From an uncultured Blautia sp. (lineage in GTDB: Bacteria > Bacillota > Clostridia > Lachnospirales > Lachnospiraceae), in the NCBI RefSeq assembly GCF_934371575.1, contig NZ_CAKRNY010000036.1:1-39468 (forward strand): a stretch of DNA of 39,468 nucleotides, given 5' to 3'. Under the pieces are notes generated by a model. It worked only from the letters and a program-made list of their open reading frames with translations, searched no databases and had not been told where the DNA came from. Below, one piece after another: positions 1 to 8,183 of this stretch. How positions within the stretch are numbered: position 1 is the first letter of the stretch; each line of letters opens with the position of its first letter. The position numbers were made by a program, and so were the translations under genes.

Positions 1-6
1 AAGGAT

Positions 7-42
7 CATTACGTTTTCGTAACGTTTTTCGCTTTTTTTTTT
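7..42 (+). terminator. Possible terminator of an upstream gene outside the window
   Basis: A short stem ATTACG (8-13) / CGTAAC (18-23), containing one G-T pair, with a TTTT loop is followed by two T-rich runs (25-29 and 33-42). This has the form of a weak intrinsic terminator. The gene it would serve lies left of the window, so the assignment cannot be tested here. Confidence 0.35.
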
Positions 43-77
43 CGGGAAATCATGGTAAACTGTTAAAGTGTGACAGG

Positions 78-219
78 GTAACTGTTCAGTACCTTCACAG
101 TTACGAGCAAAAATGCAATTAAAATCACCTTCGGTGATGGCATTTTTGCTTGTATGTCTCGGGATTTTGGCATATTTATGCCAAAACACCTCGCGGGATA
201 ATGGCTACTGAATAGTTAC
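78..219. repeat. Nested inverted-repeat element (REP/MITE-like)
   Basis: GTAACTGTTCAGTA (78-91) is matched by its reverse complement at 206-219 with one mismatch. Inside are three more perfect stems: GCAAAAATGC (106-115)/GCATTTTTGC (140-149), ATCACC/GGTGAT (124-138), and TTTTGGCATA/TATGCCAAAA (165-184). The left arm can alternatively pair locally, GTAACTGT (78-85) with ACAGTTAC (97-104). No open frame of interest is present. The architecture fits a non-coding, palindromic intergenic element that could be transcribed as a folded RNA or act as a bidirectional terminator. Copies elsewhere in the genome would be expected but cannot be seen here. Confidence 0.6.
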
Positions 220-298
220 GTGACAGGTAACAATACGGTAGATTTTTGCATCTATGAAACGGTCACCTGTACGAAAAAGGAAATCGAAAAACAGAAGA

Positions 299-333
299 AC
301 TGTTCCGGTGATGAGAGTTAAAAACGGAACAGT
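299..333 (+). promoter_or_regulatory. Leader hairpin just upstream of the AAA+ gene RBS
   Basis: ACTGTTCCG (299-307) pairs perfectly with CGGAACAGT (325-333) over a 17-nt loop. The AAAGGAG ribosome site (337-343) of the AAA+ ATPase gene begins four bases later. Such a hairpin could influence translation start or RNA stability. No T-run follows, so it is not a terminator. Confidence 0.4.
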
Positions 334-351
334 GATAAAGGAGAAATTACC

Positions 352-1836
352 ATGCCAGTATTTGATTTTAATAATACCCCGGATAAAGACAAACCGTTGA
401 CCTGTACCTATACTACTTTCCGCTCTGACGAATCCACCGCCACACCGGAGCGCCCGATGCTGGTGCTGGATAACAAAAAACGGCAGTGGAAACACCACTC
501 CAGCGGATTCTTTTCCAATCCGGCGAAACAGACAACGTTTGAATTCGAGGAGGAAGACGGTATCGTGTCCGCAGATATCCTGGAGATCGATGCCCGTTTT
601 GTCAGCCTGTTAAAATGGCTCGGCGGCAATCATATTCATATCCGTTTGTCCGGTGAGAACAGAGAAAATGGATATGCCGTTTATAAGATCCGTGAGATCG
701 CTTTCGGTGGCGGTACCAAACTCTCGGCTGAGGATGGATTTTTACAGTTTATGATTGAACGTCTTCTGGCAAGCAATGCACCGGAAGAGATCGAGGAGGA
801 TGAGGATGCAGAGGAAGTCGGCGATGATATGAAGCTGACCAGTATCCAGAGCATCACCGACTTTATGACCTGCGCCGGAAAAACACTGCCGGATAACATC
901 CGTCTCTGGGCGAGAAGAAACCTGGCGGTTGCAAAATCCCATGAGGTATCCCCGGAAGAGAGACGGCATGCGCAGAGAGCACTGTCGATTATGATGAACG
1001 TACAGTGGAAGAGTAATTATTTTGAGTCTATCGACCCGCAGGAAGCGAGAAGAATCCTCGATGAAGAACTGTACGGTATGGAAAAGGTAAAACAGAGAAT
1101 TATCGAGACAATTATCCAGATCAACCGTACCCATACCTTACCGGCATACGGTCTGCTTCTCGTAGGACCTGCCGGAACCGGAAAATCCCAGATCGCTTAC
1201 GCAGTTGCACGAATCCTGAAACTGCCTTGGACAACTCTGGATATGAGTTCCATCAACGATCCAGAGCAGCTGACCGGAAGCTCCCGTGTCTATGCCAACG
1301 CGAAACCTGGTATCATCATGGATGCATTTTCGATGGCAGGAGAGTCCAATCTGGTATTTATCATCAACGAGCTGGACAAAGCGGCCTCCGGCAAAGGAAA
1401 CGGAAACCCGGCGGATGTTCTGCTGACCCTGCTGGATAACCTAGGATTCACCGATAACTATATGGAATGTATGATCCCGACGGTAGGTGTCTATCCAATC
1501 GCTACCGCCAACGACAAATCCCAGATCAGTGCACCGCTGATGTCCCGTTTTGCGGTGATTGACATTCCGGATTATACAGATGAAGAAAAGAAAATTATTT
1601 TCTCAAAATATGCACTGCCAAAAGTACTGAAACGAATGAGCCTGAAAGAAAATGAAATTATTCTGACAGATGAAGGTCTGGACAGAATCATTCAGAAACA
1701 TGCAAATACCAGCGGTATCCGCGACCTGGAACAGGCAGCAGAGCATATTGCAGCCAATGCACTGTATCAGATTGAAGTCAATCATATGCAATCCGTAACA
1801 ATCGATGCACAGATGGTAGAGAAAGTGCTTGAGTAA
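352..1836 (+). CDS. Lon-type AAA+ ATPase without protease domain
   Basis: This 494-aa cytosolic ATPase probably remodels a protein partner by ATP hydrolysis; the substrate is unknown. Residues 1-150 match nothing I recognise. The AAA+ module begins near residue 240 with a Lon-like helix (LDEELYGMEKVKQRIIE). It continues with Walker A GPAGTGKS (272-279), Walker B FIINELDK (N339, E340), sensor 1 near ATAND, an MSRF arginine-finger-like motif, and a sensor-2 helix SGIRDLEQ. The order and spacing copy the Lon ATPase, but the Ser/Lys protease domain and the Lon N-domain are absent. Asn replaces the usual Walker B Asp, while the catalytic Glu is kept. The start is set by AAAGGAGAAATTACC before ATG. 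It could lead an operon with the deacetylase gene 63 bp downstream. Confidence 0.85.
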   Translation: MPVFDFNNTPDKDKPLTCTYTTFRSDESTATPERPMLVLDNKKRQWKHHSSGFFSNPAKQTTFEFEEEDGIVSADILEIDARFVSLLKWLGGNHIHIRLSGENRENGYAVYKIREIAFGGGTKLSAEDGFLQFMIERLLASNAPEEIEEDEDAEEVGDDMKLTSIQSITDFMTCAGKTLPDNIRLWARRNLAVAKSHEVSPEERRHAQRALSIMMNVQWKSNYFESIDPQEARRILDEELYGMEKVKQRIIETIIQINRTHTLPAYGLLLVGPAGTGKSQIAYAVARILKLPWTTLDMSSINDPEQLTGSSRVYANAKPGIIMDAFSMAGESNLVFIINELDKAASGKGNGNPADVLLTLLDNLGFTDNYMECMIPTVGVYPIATANDKSQISAPLMSRFAVIDIPDYTDEEKKIIFSKYALPKVLKRMSLKENEIILTDEGLDRIIQKHANTSGIRDLEQAAEHIAANALYQIEVNHMQSVTIDAQMVEKVLE

Positions 1837-1899
1837 TAAGTATAAAAAAGTATGACAGATGATTAAGAATATTAAAATTGCCAAAGGAGGATAATTGTT

Positions 1900-2583
1900 A
1901 TGTGGAATGGAAAGAAAAAAGCGGTAACATTCAGTTACGATGACGGTGTGACACAGGATCGCCGTCTGGTGGAGATGATGAATACTTATGGTGTAAAAGG
2001 CACCTTTAACTTAAACAGCGGTATGCAGTCTTATGCAAATGTATGGGAACATCCAAAGGGGCTGCTGATTCATCGGATGAACACAGAAGGTTTAAAAGAA
2101 CTGTATCAGGGACATGAGATTGCAGTACATTGTCTGACACATGCAGATCTGCCAAAATTTGATGAAGAGACGATCCGCAATGAGATTCTGGAAGACAGGA
2201 AAAGCCTGGAAGAACGGTTTGGGCAGCCGGTGGTGGGAATGGCGTATCCGTTTGGCACTTATAACGATACTGTAGTGGATATTGCCCGTGCCTGTGGTAT
2301 CCGTTATTCCCGTACGGTAAACCGGACCGGAAATTTTGAACTTCCGGAAGAGCCGTTAACACTGAATCCGACCTGTCATCATAATGATGCGGATGTGATG
2401 GAACTGATTGACCGTTTTCTGGCATCTGACAGTGAGGAACCACAGCTTTTCTATCTGTGGGGACACAGTTATGAGTTTGACGTAGATCAGAACTGGGATC
2501 GGATGGAAGAGATCCTGAAAAAATTGTCCGGTCATGATGAAATCTTTTACGGAACAAACAGAGAAGTGTTATTCGGTGAGTAA
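1900..2583 (+). CDS. Polysaccharide deacetylase family protein (NodB fold, CE4)
   Basis: This 227-aa protein is of the carbohydrate esterase 4 type, which removes N-acetyl groups from sugars in a metal-dependent reaction. Motif 1 is TFSYDDG near residues 10-16, with the catalytic base and metal-binding Asp pair. Motif 2 is HCLTH near residue 77, giving two metal-ligand His. Motif 3 is AYPFG near residue 120. No signal peptide or membrane anchor is visible, so unlike most peptidoglycan deacetylases it may act inside the cell or on a small sugar. It starts after a strong AAAGGAGG site and sits between the AAA+ gene and the PanE-HAD fusion on the same strand. Family confidence is high; substrate is unknown. 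Confidence 0.88.
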   Translation: MWNGKKKAVTFSYDDGVTQDRRLVEMMNTYGVKGTFNLNSGMQSYANVWEHPKGLLIHRMNTEGLKELYQGHEIAVHCLTHADLPKFDEETIRNEILEDRKSLEERFGQPVVGMAYPFGTYNDTVVDIARACGIRYSRTVNRTGNFELPEEPLTLNPTCHHNDADVMELIDRFLASDSEEPQLFYLWGHSYEFDVDQNWDRMEEILKKLSGHDEIFYGTNREVLFGE

Positions 2584-2598
2584 TAACTATTTCGTATA

Positions 2599-2627
2599 TG
2601 ATATTACAATTATGCTCTGAATATAAT
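2599..2627 (+). promoter_or_regulatory. Candidate promoter for the PanE-HAD fusion gene
   Basis: A perfect -10 TATAAT lies at 2622-2627. A TG dinucleotide sits just upstream but one base off the extended -10 position. The -35 hexamer at 17-bp spacing (TGATAT, 2599-2604) is poor. The site precedes the ATG at 2668 by 40 bases. Confidence 0.4.
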
Positions 2628-2667
2628 CAGAATCTGTGACAGACGCAAAGAAAAAAGGAGAACACAA

Positions 2668-4233
2668 ATGCAATATGCAATCATAGGAGCCGGAGGAACC
2701 GGCGGAGTTGTTGGATATTTTATGACAAAGGCAGGAAAAGATGTGACACTGATTGCCCGTGGCCGCCATCTGGAAGCTATGAAAAAGCATGGACTGACGC
2801 TGGAACGTCTCTGGGATCCGAATCCGGAGACGATTGATGTGAAAGCAACGGATATGGAGCACTACGAGGAACATCCGGACGTGATTCTGGTGTGCGTGAA
2901 AGGATATTCTCTGGAAGATACCGTCCCGTTTATCCGCCGGGTGGCAAAATCGGATACCATCGTGATCCCGATTCTGAATATCTACGGCACAGGAGCGAAA
3001 CTGCAAAAAGAACTGCCGGAACTGCTGGTGACGGACGGATGCATCTATGTATCTGCCAACATCAAAGAGCCGGGGGTACTGCTGCAGCATGGAAAGATTT
3101 TGCGGATCGTCTACGGTGTCAGAGAAAAGGCAGAGGAGCGACCGGAGCTCGAACAGATCCGACAGGATTTTACGGACAGTTCCATCGACGGGATTTTATC
3201 TGAAAATATCCGCAGAGAAGCACTGGAAAAATTCTCCTATGTGTCTCCGATCGGAGCAGCAGGACTGTACTGTAACGCGGTAGCGGGGGATTTTCAGAAA
3301 GAGGGCGCTCCGCGGGAACTGTTTTGTTCGATGATTCGGGAAATCGCAGCACTTGCAGATGCTATGGGCGTTCCGTTTCAAAAAGATATGGTGGAGGTTA
3401 ATTTACATATTTTGTCCAATCTTGCACCGGAAACAACTACTTCTATGCAGCGGGATGTAATGGATGGGAAACAATCAGAAATCGATGGATTGGTATACGA
3501 AGTGGTTCGTATGGGAAAACTATACGGTGTGCCGGTTCCTTCTTACACGAAAGTGGCAAATCGACTGGCTGAGAAAAAAGGAATCATTTTTGATATGGAT
3601 GGTGTTCTGGTCAATACGGAACCGTTGCATTTTCGGTGTTGGCAGGAAGTGCTGAAAGAGGACGGAATCACGCTGGATTATGAGATTTACAAACCGTGTA
3701 TCGGTTCTACAAGAGAAGTTTTCCGGCAGCTGATGGTGGATGCTTACGGTGATATTTTCGAGGATTATCCGACGATGAACCGGAGAATGGAAGAAAAGAA
3801 AAAGGAAATCGTGGAAAAAGAAGGATTTCCGCAATGTGAAGGAATCCGGGAAGTTCTGGAAAAGTTACATCAGGAAGGATATCTGCTGGCAGTGGGATCT
3901 TCTTCTCCGGAGGATGTGATCCGCAAAGTGTTGAAGGATCTTGGCCTGGCTCAGTATTTTTCTGCTTTTATCAGTGGAGAAAATATGGCACATCCAAAGC
4001 CGGCACCGGATACGTTTCTTGCTGCGGCAGAAGCACTGTTACTGGATCCTTCTGCATGTATGGTGGTAGAAGATTCCACTAATGGAGGAAAGGCGGCAAA
4101 AGCAGCCGGAATGTCCTGCGTTTGGTTCCATAATCCGGATTCCGGAGATCAGCAGATCCCGGATGCGGTTCTGGAGATTTCTTCCTGGACGCCTTCCAGC
4201 GCAGAAAAAATTATGAAAGTATCAGAACGATGA
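2668..4233 (+). CDS. Ketopantoate-reductase-like / HAD hydrolase fusion protein
   Basis: This 521-aa protein joins two enzymes. Residues 1 to about 300 are a PanE/ApbA-type 2-dehydropantoate 2-reductase: the Rossmann motif GAGGTGGVVG at 7-16, and a C-terminal helical domain with the conserved Lys region (LEKFSYVSP) and the EIDGLVYEVVRMG helix. Residue 305 opens a HAD phosphatase of the beta-phosphoglucomutase group: motif I FDMDG (D309, D311), motif II GSSS, motif III Lys in HPKPAPD, and motif IV VVEDS. The frame runs straight through with no internal stop, and the HAD part starts four residues after the reductase ends (AEKKGIIFDMDG). Known PanE proteins stop at about 300 aa. Joint substrate use is an inference; it may not be the housekeeping PanE. 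RBS AAAAAAGGAG. Confidence 0.85.
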   Translation: MQYAIIGAGGTGGVVGYFMTKAGKDVTLIARGRHLEAMKKHGLTLERLWDPNPETIDVKATDMEHYEEHPDVILVCVKGYSLEDTVPFIRRVAKSDTIVIPILNIYGTGAKLQKELPELLVTDGCIYVSANIKEPGVLLQHGKILRIVYGVREKAEERPELEQIRQDFTDSSIDGILSENIRREALEKFSYVSPIGAAGLYCNAVAGDFQKEGAPRELFCSMIREIAALADAMGVPFQKDMVEVNLHILSNLAPETTTSMQRDVMDGKQSEIDGLVYEVVRMGKLYGVPVPSYTKVANRLAEKKGIIFDMDGVLVNTEPLHFRCWQEVLKEDGITLDYEIYKPCIGSTREVFRQLMVDAYGDIFEDYPTMNRRMEEKKKEIVEKEGFPQCEGIREVLEKLHQEGYLLAVGSSSPEDVIRKVLKDLGLAQYFSAFISGENMAHPKPAPDTFLAAAEALLLDPSACMVVEDSTNGGKAAKAAGMSCVWFHNPDSGDQQIPDAVLEISSWTPSSAEKIMKVSER

Positions 4234-4283
4234 AAAAAGACAGAACAGTTATGTAAGTATTCTGAAAAAAGGAGCAGATAAAA

Positions 4284-5258
4284 ATGTGTACAGCAGCTAC
4301 TTATAAAACAAAAGACTTCTATATGGGACGGACACTGGATTATGAATTCTCTTACGGAGATGAAATTACGGTGACTCCGAGAAATTATCCGTTTCATTTT
4401 CGCCATATGGGAGAACTGGAAAATCATTATGCGATCATCGGTATGGCACATGTAGCGGACGATTATCCACTGTATTACGATGCCGTCAACGAAAAAGGTC
4501 TGGGAATGGCAGGTTTGAACTTCGTAGGAAACGCCGTTTATCAGGAAATTCAGGAGGGACGGGAAAATGTGGCTCAGTTTGAGTTCATTCCCTGGATCCT
4601 TTCCCAGTGTGCATCGGTAGAAGAGGCGAAGAAAATGCTGGCAGAGATGAATCTGGTGGGAACCGTATTTGCCCCACAGTTTCCGGCAGCACAGCTGCAC
4701 TGGATCCTGGCGGATGAACATGCGTGTATCACCATCGAGTGTGTCCGGGAGGGACTGAAGGTTTATGATAATCCGGCAGGCGTACTGACGAATAATCCGC
4801 CATTTGAACAGCAGATGTTTTTAATGAATCAGTATATGCATCTGTCACCGAAACAGCCGGAAAATCATTTTTCCGAGCAGTTACCGTTACAGACCTACAG
4901 CCGCGGGATGGGAGCATTGGGACTTCCGGGAGATCTTTCTTCTACTTCCCGCTTTGCAAAAGTGGCATTTACCAGAGCACATGCAGTGTCAGGAGATTCC
5001 GAGGCAGAAAGCGTCAGCCAGTTTTTCCATATTCTGGGATCGGTGGATCAGCAGAGAGGATGCTGTGAGGTGGCAGAGGGTAAATACGAGATCACGATCT
5101 ATACCTCCTGCTGGAACGCACAGAAGGGAATCTACTATTATAATACCTATGAAAACCACCAGATCACTGCGGTCGACATGCACCGTGAGAACCTGGACGG
5201 AACCACACTGGCAAGATACCCATTGATTCAGAAGGGCGAGATCCGGTGGCAGAACTAG
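4284..5258 (+). CDS. bsh: Choloylglycine hydrolase (bile salt hydrolase family)
   Basis: This 324-aa Ntn-type amidase is likely to cleave the glycine or taurine amide of conjugated bile salts in the cytosol. The protein begins MCTAA, so Cys2 becomes the N-terminal nucleophile after Met removal. Arg16 and Asp19 (GRTLD), the Asn in NEKGLGMAGLNF, the NNPPF Asn and the Arg in STSRFAKVAF correspond to the BSH active-site set. The tail GIYYYNTYENHQ is very like clostridial BSH. A penicillin V acylase role is possible, but the fit to BSH is closer. RBS AAAAAAGGAGCAG. The TAG stop (5256-5258) lies inside the terminal arm of the inverted-repeat element that follows. It sits 50 bp after the PanE-HAD gene, so co-transcription is plausible. 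Confidence 0.92.
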   Translation: MCTAATYKTKDFYMGRTLDYEFSYGDEITVTPRNYPFHFRHMGELENHYAIIGMAHVADDYPLYYDAVNEKGLGMAGLNFVGNAVYQEIQEGRENVAQFEFIPWILSQCASVEEAKKMLAEMNLVGTVFAPQFPAAQLHWILADEHACITIECVREGLKVYDNPAGVLTNNPPFEQQMFLMNQYMHLSPKQPENHFSEQLPLQTYSRGMGALGLPGDLSSTSRFAKVAFTRAHAVSGDSEAESVSQFFHILGSVDQQRGCCEVAEGKYEITIYTSCWNAQKGIYYYNTYENHQITAVDMHRENLDGTTLARYPLIQKGEIRWQN

Positions 5259-5419
5259 TACATCGTTTTCGAAATAACTGTATCATTCACTTGTCTACGA
5301 ATCCGATTGCACAGTTAAAAAAGCCTCAGCGTAGCCCGCTACGCCTACGTTTTTTTAACTGCACACTCGAATCCGTATCCTGCGTGAATGATACAGTTAT
5401 TTACGAAACGATGTACTAG
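5255..5419. repeat. Long inverted-repeat element (MITE-like) abutting the bsh stop codon
   Basis: The 36-nt terminal arms 5255-5290 and 5384-5419 are reverse complements at 33 of 36 positions, both ending in CTAG. Inside them, GCACAGTTAAAAAA (5309-5322) pairs with TTTTTTAACTGCAC (5351-5364, one mismatch). A core stem GCGTAGC/GCTACGC spans 5329-5344. CGAATCCG occurs as a direct repeat next to both arms. The 165-bp unit has no gene and folds into a long cruciform or RNA hairpin. The core stem followed by a T-run can act as the terminator for the hydrolase gene. Together with the terminator at 5491-5548, this fills the 5259-5600 gap. Confidence 0.8.
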
Positions 5420-5490
5420 AGGGATTATCACTGCAGCATCAAGGTCTCGTGCAGATATGGACTTTGACTGTTGCCTGCGTAAATTAAAAG

Positions 5491-5552
5491 AGACAGAAAT
5501 CTGTTTCAGACATGTACCAATGGTACGGAATGAATCAGGTTTCTGTCTTTTT
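5491..5552. terminator. Bidirectional terminator between convergent genes
   Basis: AGACAGAAA (5491-5499) pairs with TTTCTGTCT (5540-5548). A nested GTACCAATGGTAC hairpin (5514-5526) lies between them. TTTTTT follows on the + side and AAAAG precedes, so the stem can stop transcription from either direction. It lies between the + strand hydrolase and the - strand zinc-ribbon gene. Confidence 0.65.
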
Positions 5553-5600
5553 TCGTGTATTGCATCAAATGATGCAATTACAGAATCTATAGTGATTATT

Positions 5601-6539
5601 TTACTGTGCCTTCTTCATGCGATAACTTCCATTACTGGTGCGGAAAGCGTCGATGATGCGCCGTACGCTGCACAGTAAGGTGAGTCCGTATCCGATGAAC
5701 AGCTCACTGTAATAGCTTCCGGTAAGTTCGGAAAGATCCAGAATGTTATCCAGGTACTGATAACATTCGGAGAAGGTGTATCCCTCGTCTTTCAGTGCGT
5801 CGTAAACATCCCAGGTCCAGGAAAGCCGATTGGCAAAGAAAATCATTACCAGCATCATCACAGTGGAAATAATGACACCCTTCCGATCCAGATGACCGCC
5901 AAGCAGTTCATATCCCCGCAGTGCACAGAGCGCAGTGACTGCACCGGCAATACCGGCGATGTATCCAAGCCGATAGATCAGTACCCAGATCGCACATCCG
6001 ATCAGAGAACCGACGAAAGCACCTACGAGTCCGGCAACCAGATTACTCTTTTTTGCACGGGTTGTCTGCTGATTTTGTTGAAGATTCTGCTCAATCTGCT
6101 GTGCACAGGAAGTACACAGATAATGGTAGGAACCATTTACCTCATAATTTGACAGATATTCCTGTGTGCTGCCGCAGGACTCACAGCAGGGCTGATAATT
6201 ACCACCATGAAGATACTGAATCAGAGGCTCTACGACACTGTTGATCATATCCGGAACTTTGTTTCCGTTTACTGCCGGCATTTTTATGGTCAGTAAGGCG
6301 GAAGTAGAAGTACAGGAATAGTCTGCCAGGTGTTTGACATTTTGCTTCTGGTATTCCAGATACTGTGCCAGCTGCGCGTTATCCGAATCCTGTGTGGAGA
6401 CGGCATTGATACGGACGTGGTAAACCGTCGATTCCGTTGTAATGACAACCGGATATCCCTGATAATTGCCATCTGCATAGCTGCCGTGATCCGTCAGACT
6501 TCCCCCCAGAAGTTGTACACGTATTTTTTCCTTAAACAT
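5601..6539 (-). CDS. Zinc-ribbon membrane protein of unknown function
   Basis: This protein is 312 aa from ATG 6539, chosen because GAGGGAGG lies nine bases upstream; a TTG at 6557 lies upstream of that ribosome site. Residues 1 to about 120 form a soluble domain I do not recognise. Next come two Cys pairs, CCESCG and CTSC, about 25 residues apart, typical of a zinc ribbon. A Gln/Asn-rich linker follows, then three to four hydrophobic segments (one beginning LVAGLVGAFVGSLIG, a second at YIAGIAGAVTALCAL, a third at VIISTVMMLVMIFFA). The layout suggests a membrane protein with a cytosolic zinc-binding sensor or adaptor domain. It is a monocistronic gene converging on the hydrolase operon. The function is unknown. 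Confidence 0.75.
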   Translation of the reverse strand: MFKEKIRVQLLGGSLTDHGSYADGNYQGYPVVITTESTVYHVRINAVSTQDSDNAQLAQYLEYQKQNVKHLADYSCTSTSALLTIKMPAVNGNKVPDMINSVVEPLIQYLHGGNYQPCCESCGSTQEYLSNYEVNGSYHYLCTSCAQQIEQNLQQNQQTTRAKKSNLVAGLVGAFVGSLIGCAIWVLIYRLGYIAGIAGAVTALCALRGYELLGGHLDRKGVIISTVMMLVMIFFANRLSWTWDVYDALKDEGYTFSECYQYLDNILDLSELTGSYYSELFIGYGLTLLCSVRRIIDAFRTSNGSYRMKKAQ

Positions 6540-6699
6540 ATTGAAAACCTCCCTCAAAGTTTATATGTACTGCCCGTATCATAACAAATTCTGACATGTT
6601 TTACCACAAACTTCAGGATTTTGTAAGAAATAGAAGAAAAATATTATATAGACAGAAAAATATGCCATAATACATGAAAATGTAATGATTATTTTACGC

Positions 6700-6728
6700 T
6701 TGTCTAAGCAGAAAATTTGTGCTAAAAT
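6700..6728 (+). promoter_or_regulatory. Sigma-A-type promoter of the marR-TSUP operon
   Basis: TTGTCT (6700-6705), a 17-bp spacer, and TAAAAT (6723-6728) form a good housekeeping promoter 47 bases before the MarR-family ATG. Just downstream, AAAAATGAA occurs twice (6735-6743 and 6750-6758), which could be part of a regulator site for autorepression. Confidence 0.6.
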
Positions 6729-6774
6729 ACTTCAAAAATGAACATTCTAAAAATGAAGGAGAGGTGTGCAAGGT

Positions 6775-7212
6775 ATGATAAGCATCGAGTATGTGCATAA
6801 GATGCTGGAAGTTTACAACCAGTTTTGTCGACCGTTATGCCAGCAGACCGGCATCCCGCAGACATCCCTGGATATCCTGATGTTCCTGAAAAACAATCCG
6901 CAGTATAAAACTGCTGCAGATATCGTAAAGATTCGTGGGATCAAGGCAAATCTGGTATCGATCCATGTGGAACGCCTGGTGCAGGAAGGATATCTGGAAC
7001 GCCGGGAGGTGCCGGGAGATCGGAGGAAAATCGAGTTGATCTGTACGGAAAAAACAGAGAATGTCTGGAGACAGGGATGTGAGATCCAGAGAACATTTAT
7101 CGAAACGTTATTTTCCGGGATATCTGCAGAATCACGGAAAGTTTTTGAACAGGTGATGGAACAGACAGAGGAAAACATGAATACATATCAAAAGGAGAAC
7201 AAAAAGAAATGA
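6775..7212 (+). CDS. MarR-family winged-helix transcriptional regulator
   Basis: This 145-aa repressor-type regulator starts at ATG 6775, ten bases after GAAGGAGAGG; an upstream in-frame GTG (6766) lies too close to that site. The winged helix spans roughly residues 25-95, with recognition-helix region KTAADIVKIRGIKANLVSIHVERL and wing RREVPGDRRKIELI. The D-R-R wing tip is typical of MarR proteins. The last codons overlap the start of the TSUP exporter gene (ATGA), so the two are translated together. It probably controls that exporter in response to a small ligand that cannot be inferred from sequence. Confidence 0.85.
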   Translation: MISIEYVHKMLEVYNQFCRPLCQQTGIPQTSLDILMFLKNNPQYKTAADIVKIRGIKANLVSIHVERLVQEGYLERREVPGDRRKIELICTEKTENVWRQGCEIQRTFIETLFSGISAESRKVFEQVMEQTEENMNTYQKENKKK

Positions 7213-7985
7213 GTATTTTACTGACAATTATTGTTACGTTTTTTGCCGGCATGGGCGCAGGTCTCGGAACCGGATTTGCCGGTATGAGTGCGGCGGCAGT
7301 CATCAGCCCGATGCTGATCACATTTTTAGGAATGGATCCTTACATGGCAGTGGGAATCGCCCTGTCTTCGGATGTACTGGCGAGCGCTGTATCCGCATAC
7401 ACCTATGGAAAGAATAAAAATCTTGATGTAAAAAACGGTCTGATCATGATGGTCACCGTACTGTTGTTCACCGTAGTGGGAAGTTACGTTTCCAGTCTGG
7501 TACCGTCCACAACGATGGGAAATTTCTCCGTCTTCATGACCTTCCTTCTCGGTATCAAATTCATTCTTCGCCCGGTCATGACCACGAAAGAAGCCATGGC
7601 ACAGGTGTCTGCGAAAAAACGTGCGATTCAGTCTGTGATCTGCGGAGTGATGATCGGCTTTATCTGCGGATTTATCGGTGCCGGTGGCGGTATGATGATG
7701 CTTCTGATCCTGACATCCGTTCTCGGATATGAACTGAAAACAGCCGTAGGAACCAGTGTATTTATCATGACCTTCACCGCTCTCACCGGAGCTGTATCCC
7801 ACTTTGCCATCGGCGGCACACCAGACTGGACAGTATGGATCCTATGTGTTGTCTTTACCTTCCTCTGGGCAAGAATCGCAGCCGTATTTGCTAATAAAGC
7901 AACCCCGAAGACTCTGAACCGGGCTACGGGAGTGATCCTGGTGGTGCTGGGAGTTGCGGTTATGGCATTTTCGATGCTGGGATAG
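7209..7985 (+). CDS. TSUP (TauE/SafE) family membrane transporter
   Basis: This 258-aa integral membrane protein has about eight hydrophobic segments in two halves. The family exports or imports sulfur-containing anions and organic acids. The N-terminal half has GMGAGLGTGFAGM and the second half the related FICGFIGAGGGMMM, the paired glycine-rich motifs characteristic of TSUP proteins. A short charged linker (TTKEAMAQVSAKKRAIQ) separates the halves. Its ATG overlaps the MarR gene stop codon. The substrate is not evident; sulfite, taurine-derived anions or others are possible. Confidence 0.88.
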   Translation: MSILLTIIVTFFAGMGAGLGTGFAGMSAAAVISPMLITFLGMDPYMAVGIALSSDVLASAVSAYTYGKNKNLDVKNGLIMMVTVLLFTVVGSYVSSLVPSTTMGNFSVFMTFLLGIKFILRPVMTTKEAMAQVSAKKRAIQSVICGVMIGFICGFIGAGGGMMMLLILTSVLGYELKTAVGTSVFIMTFTALTGAVSHFAIGGTPDWTVWILCVVFTFLWARIAAVFANKATPKTLNRATGVILVVLGVAVMAFSMLG

Positions 7986-8183
7986 AGTAACAGATATTCT
8001 AAATGTCGATAAAAAATATGAGAATACCCTGCCAAACAGACTGTCCATTTTGTGATGCGTCTGCTGTCTGGATGGCGCTTTGAAAACATCATGCATAACC
8101 ACGCAGACTATACCTGAAAATTGTATCAGCTGCGAAATGGAAAGAAAAAAGTTAATAGATAATAAATTGGAGGATACAACATT

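Noticed and set aside
2006..2557. 183-codon open frame on the - strand inside the deacetylase gene
   Set aside because: Composition (His/Ser/Pro/Arg-rich) is typical of an antisense shadow. The + strand frame carries clear CE4 motifs and a strong RBS.
5388..5678. Open frame of 96 codons on the + strand
   Set aside because: It starts inside the inverted-repeat element, runs through the terminator stem and the end of the opposite-strand zinc-ribbon gene, and has no ribosome site.
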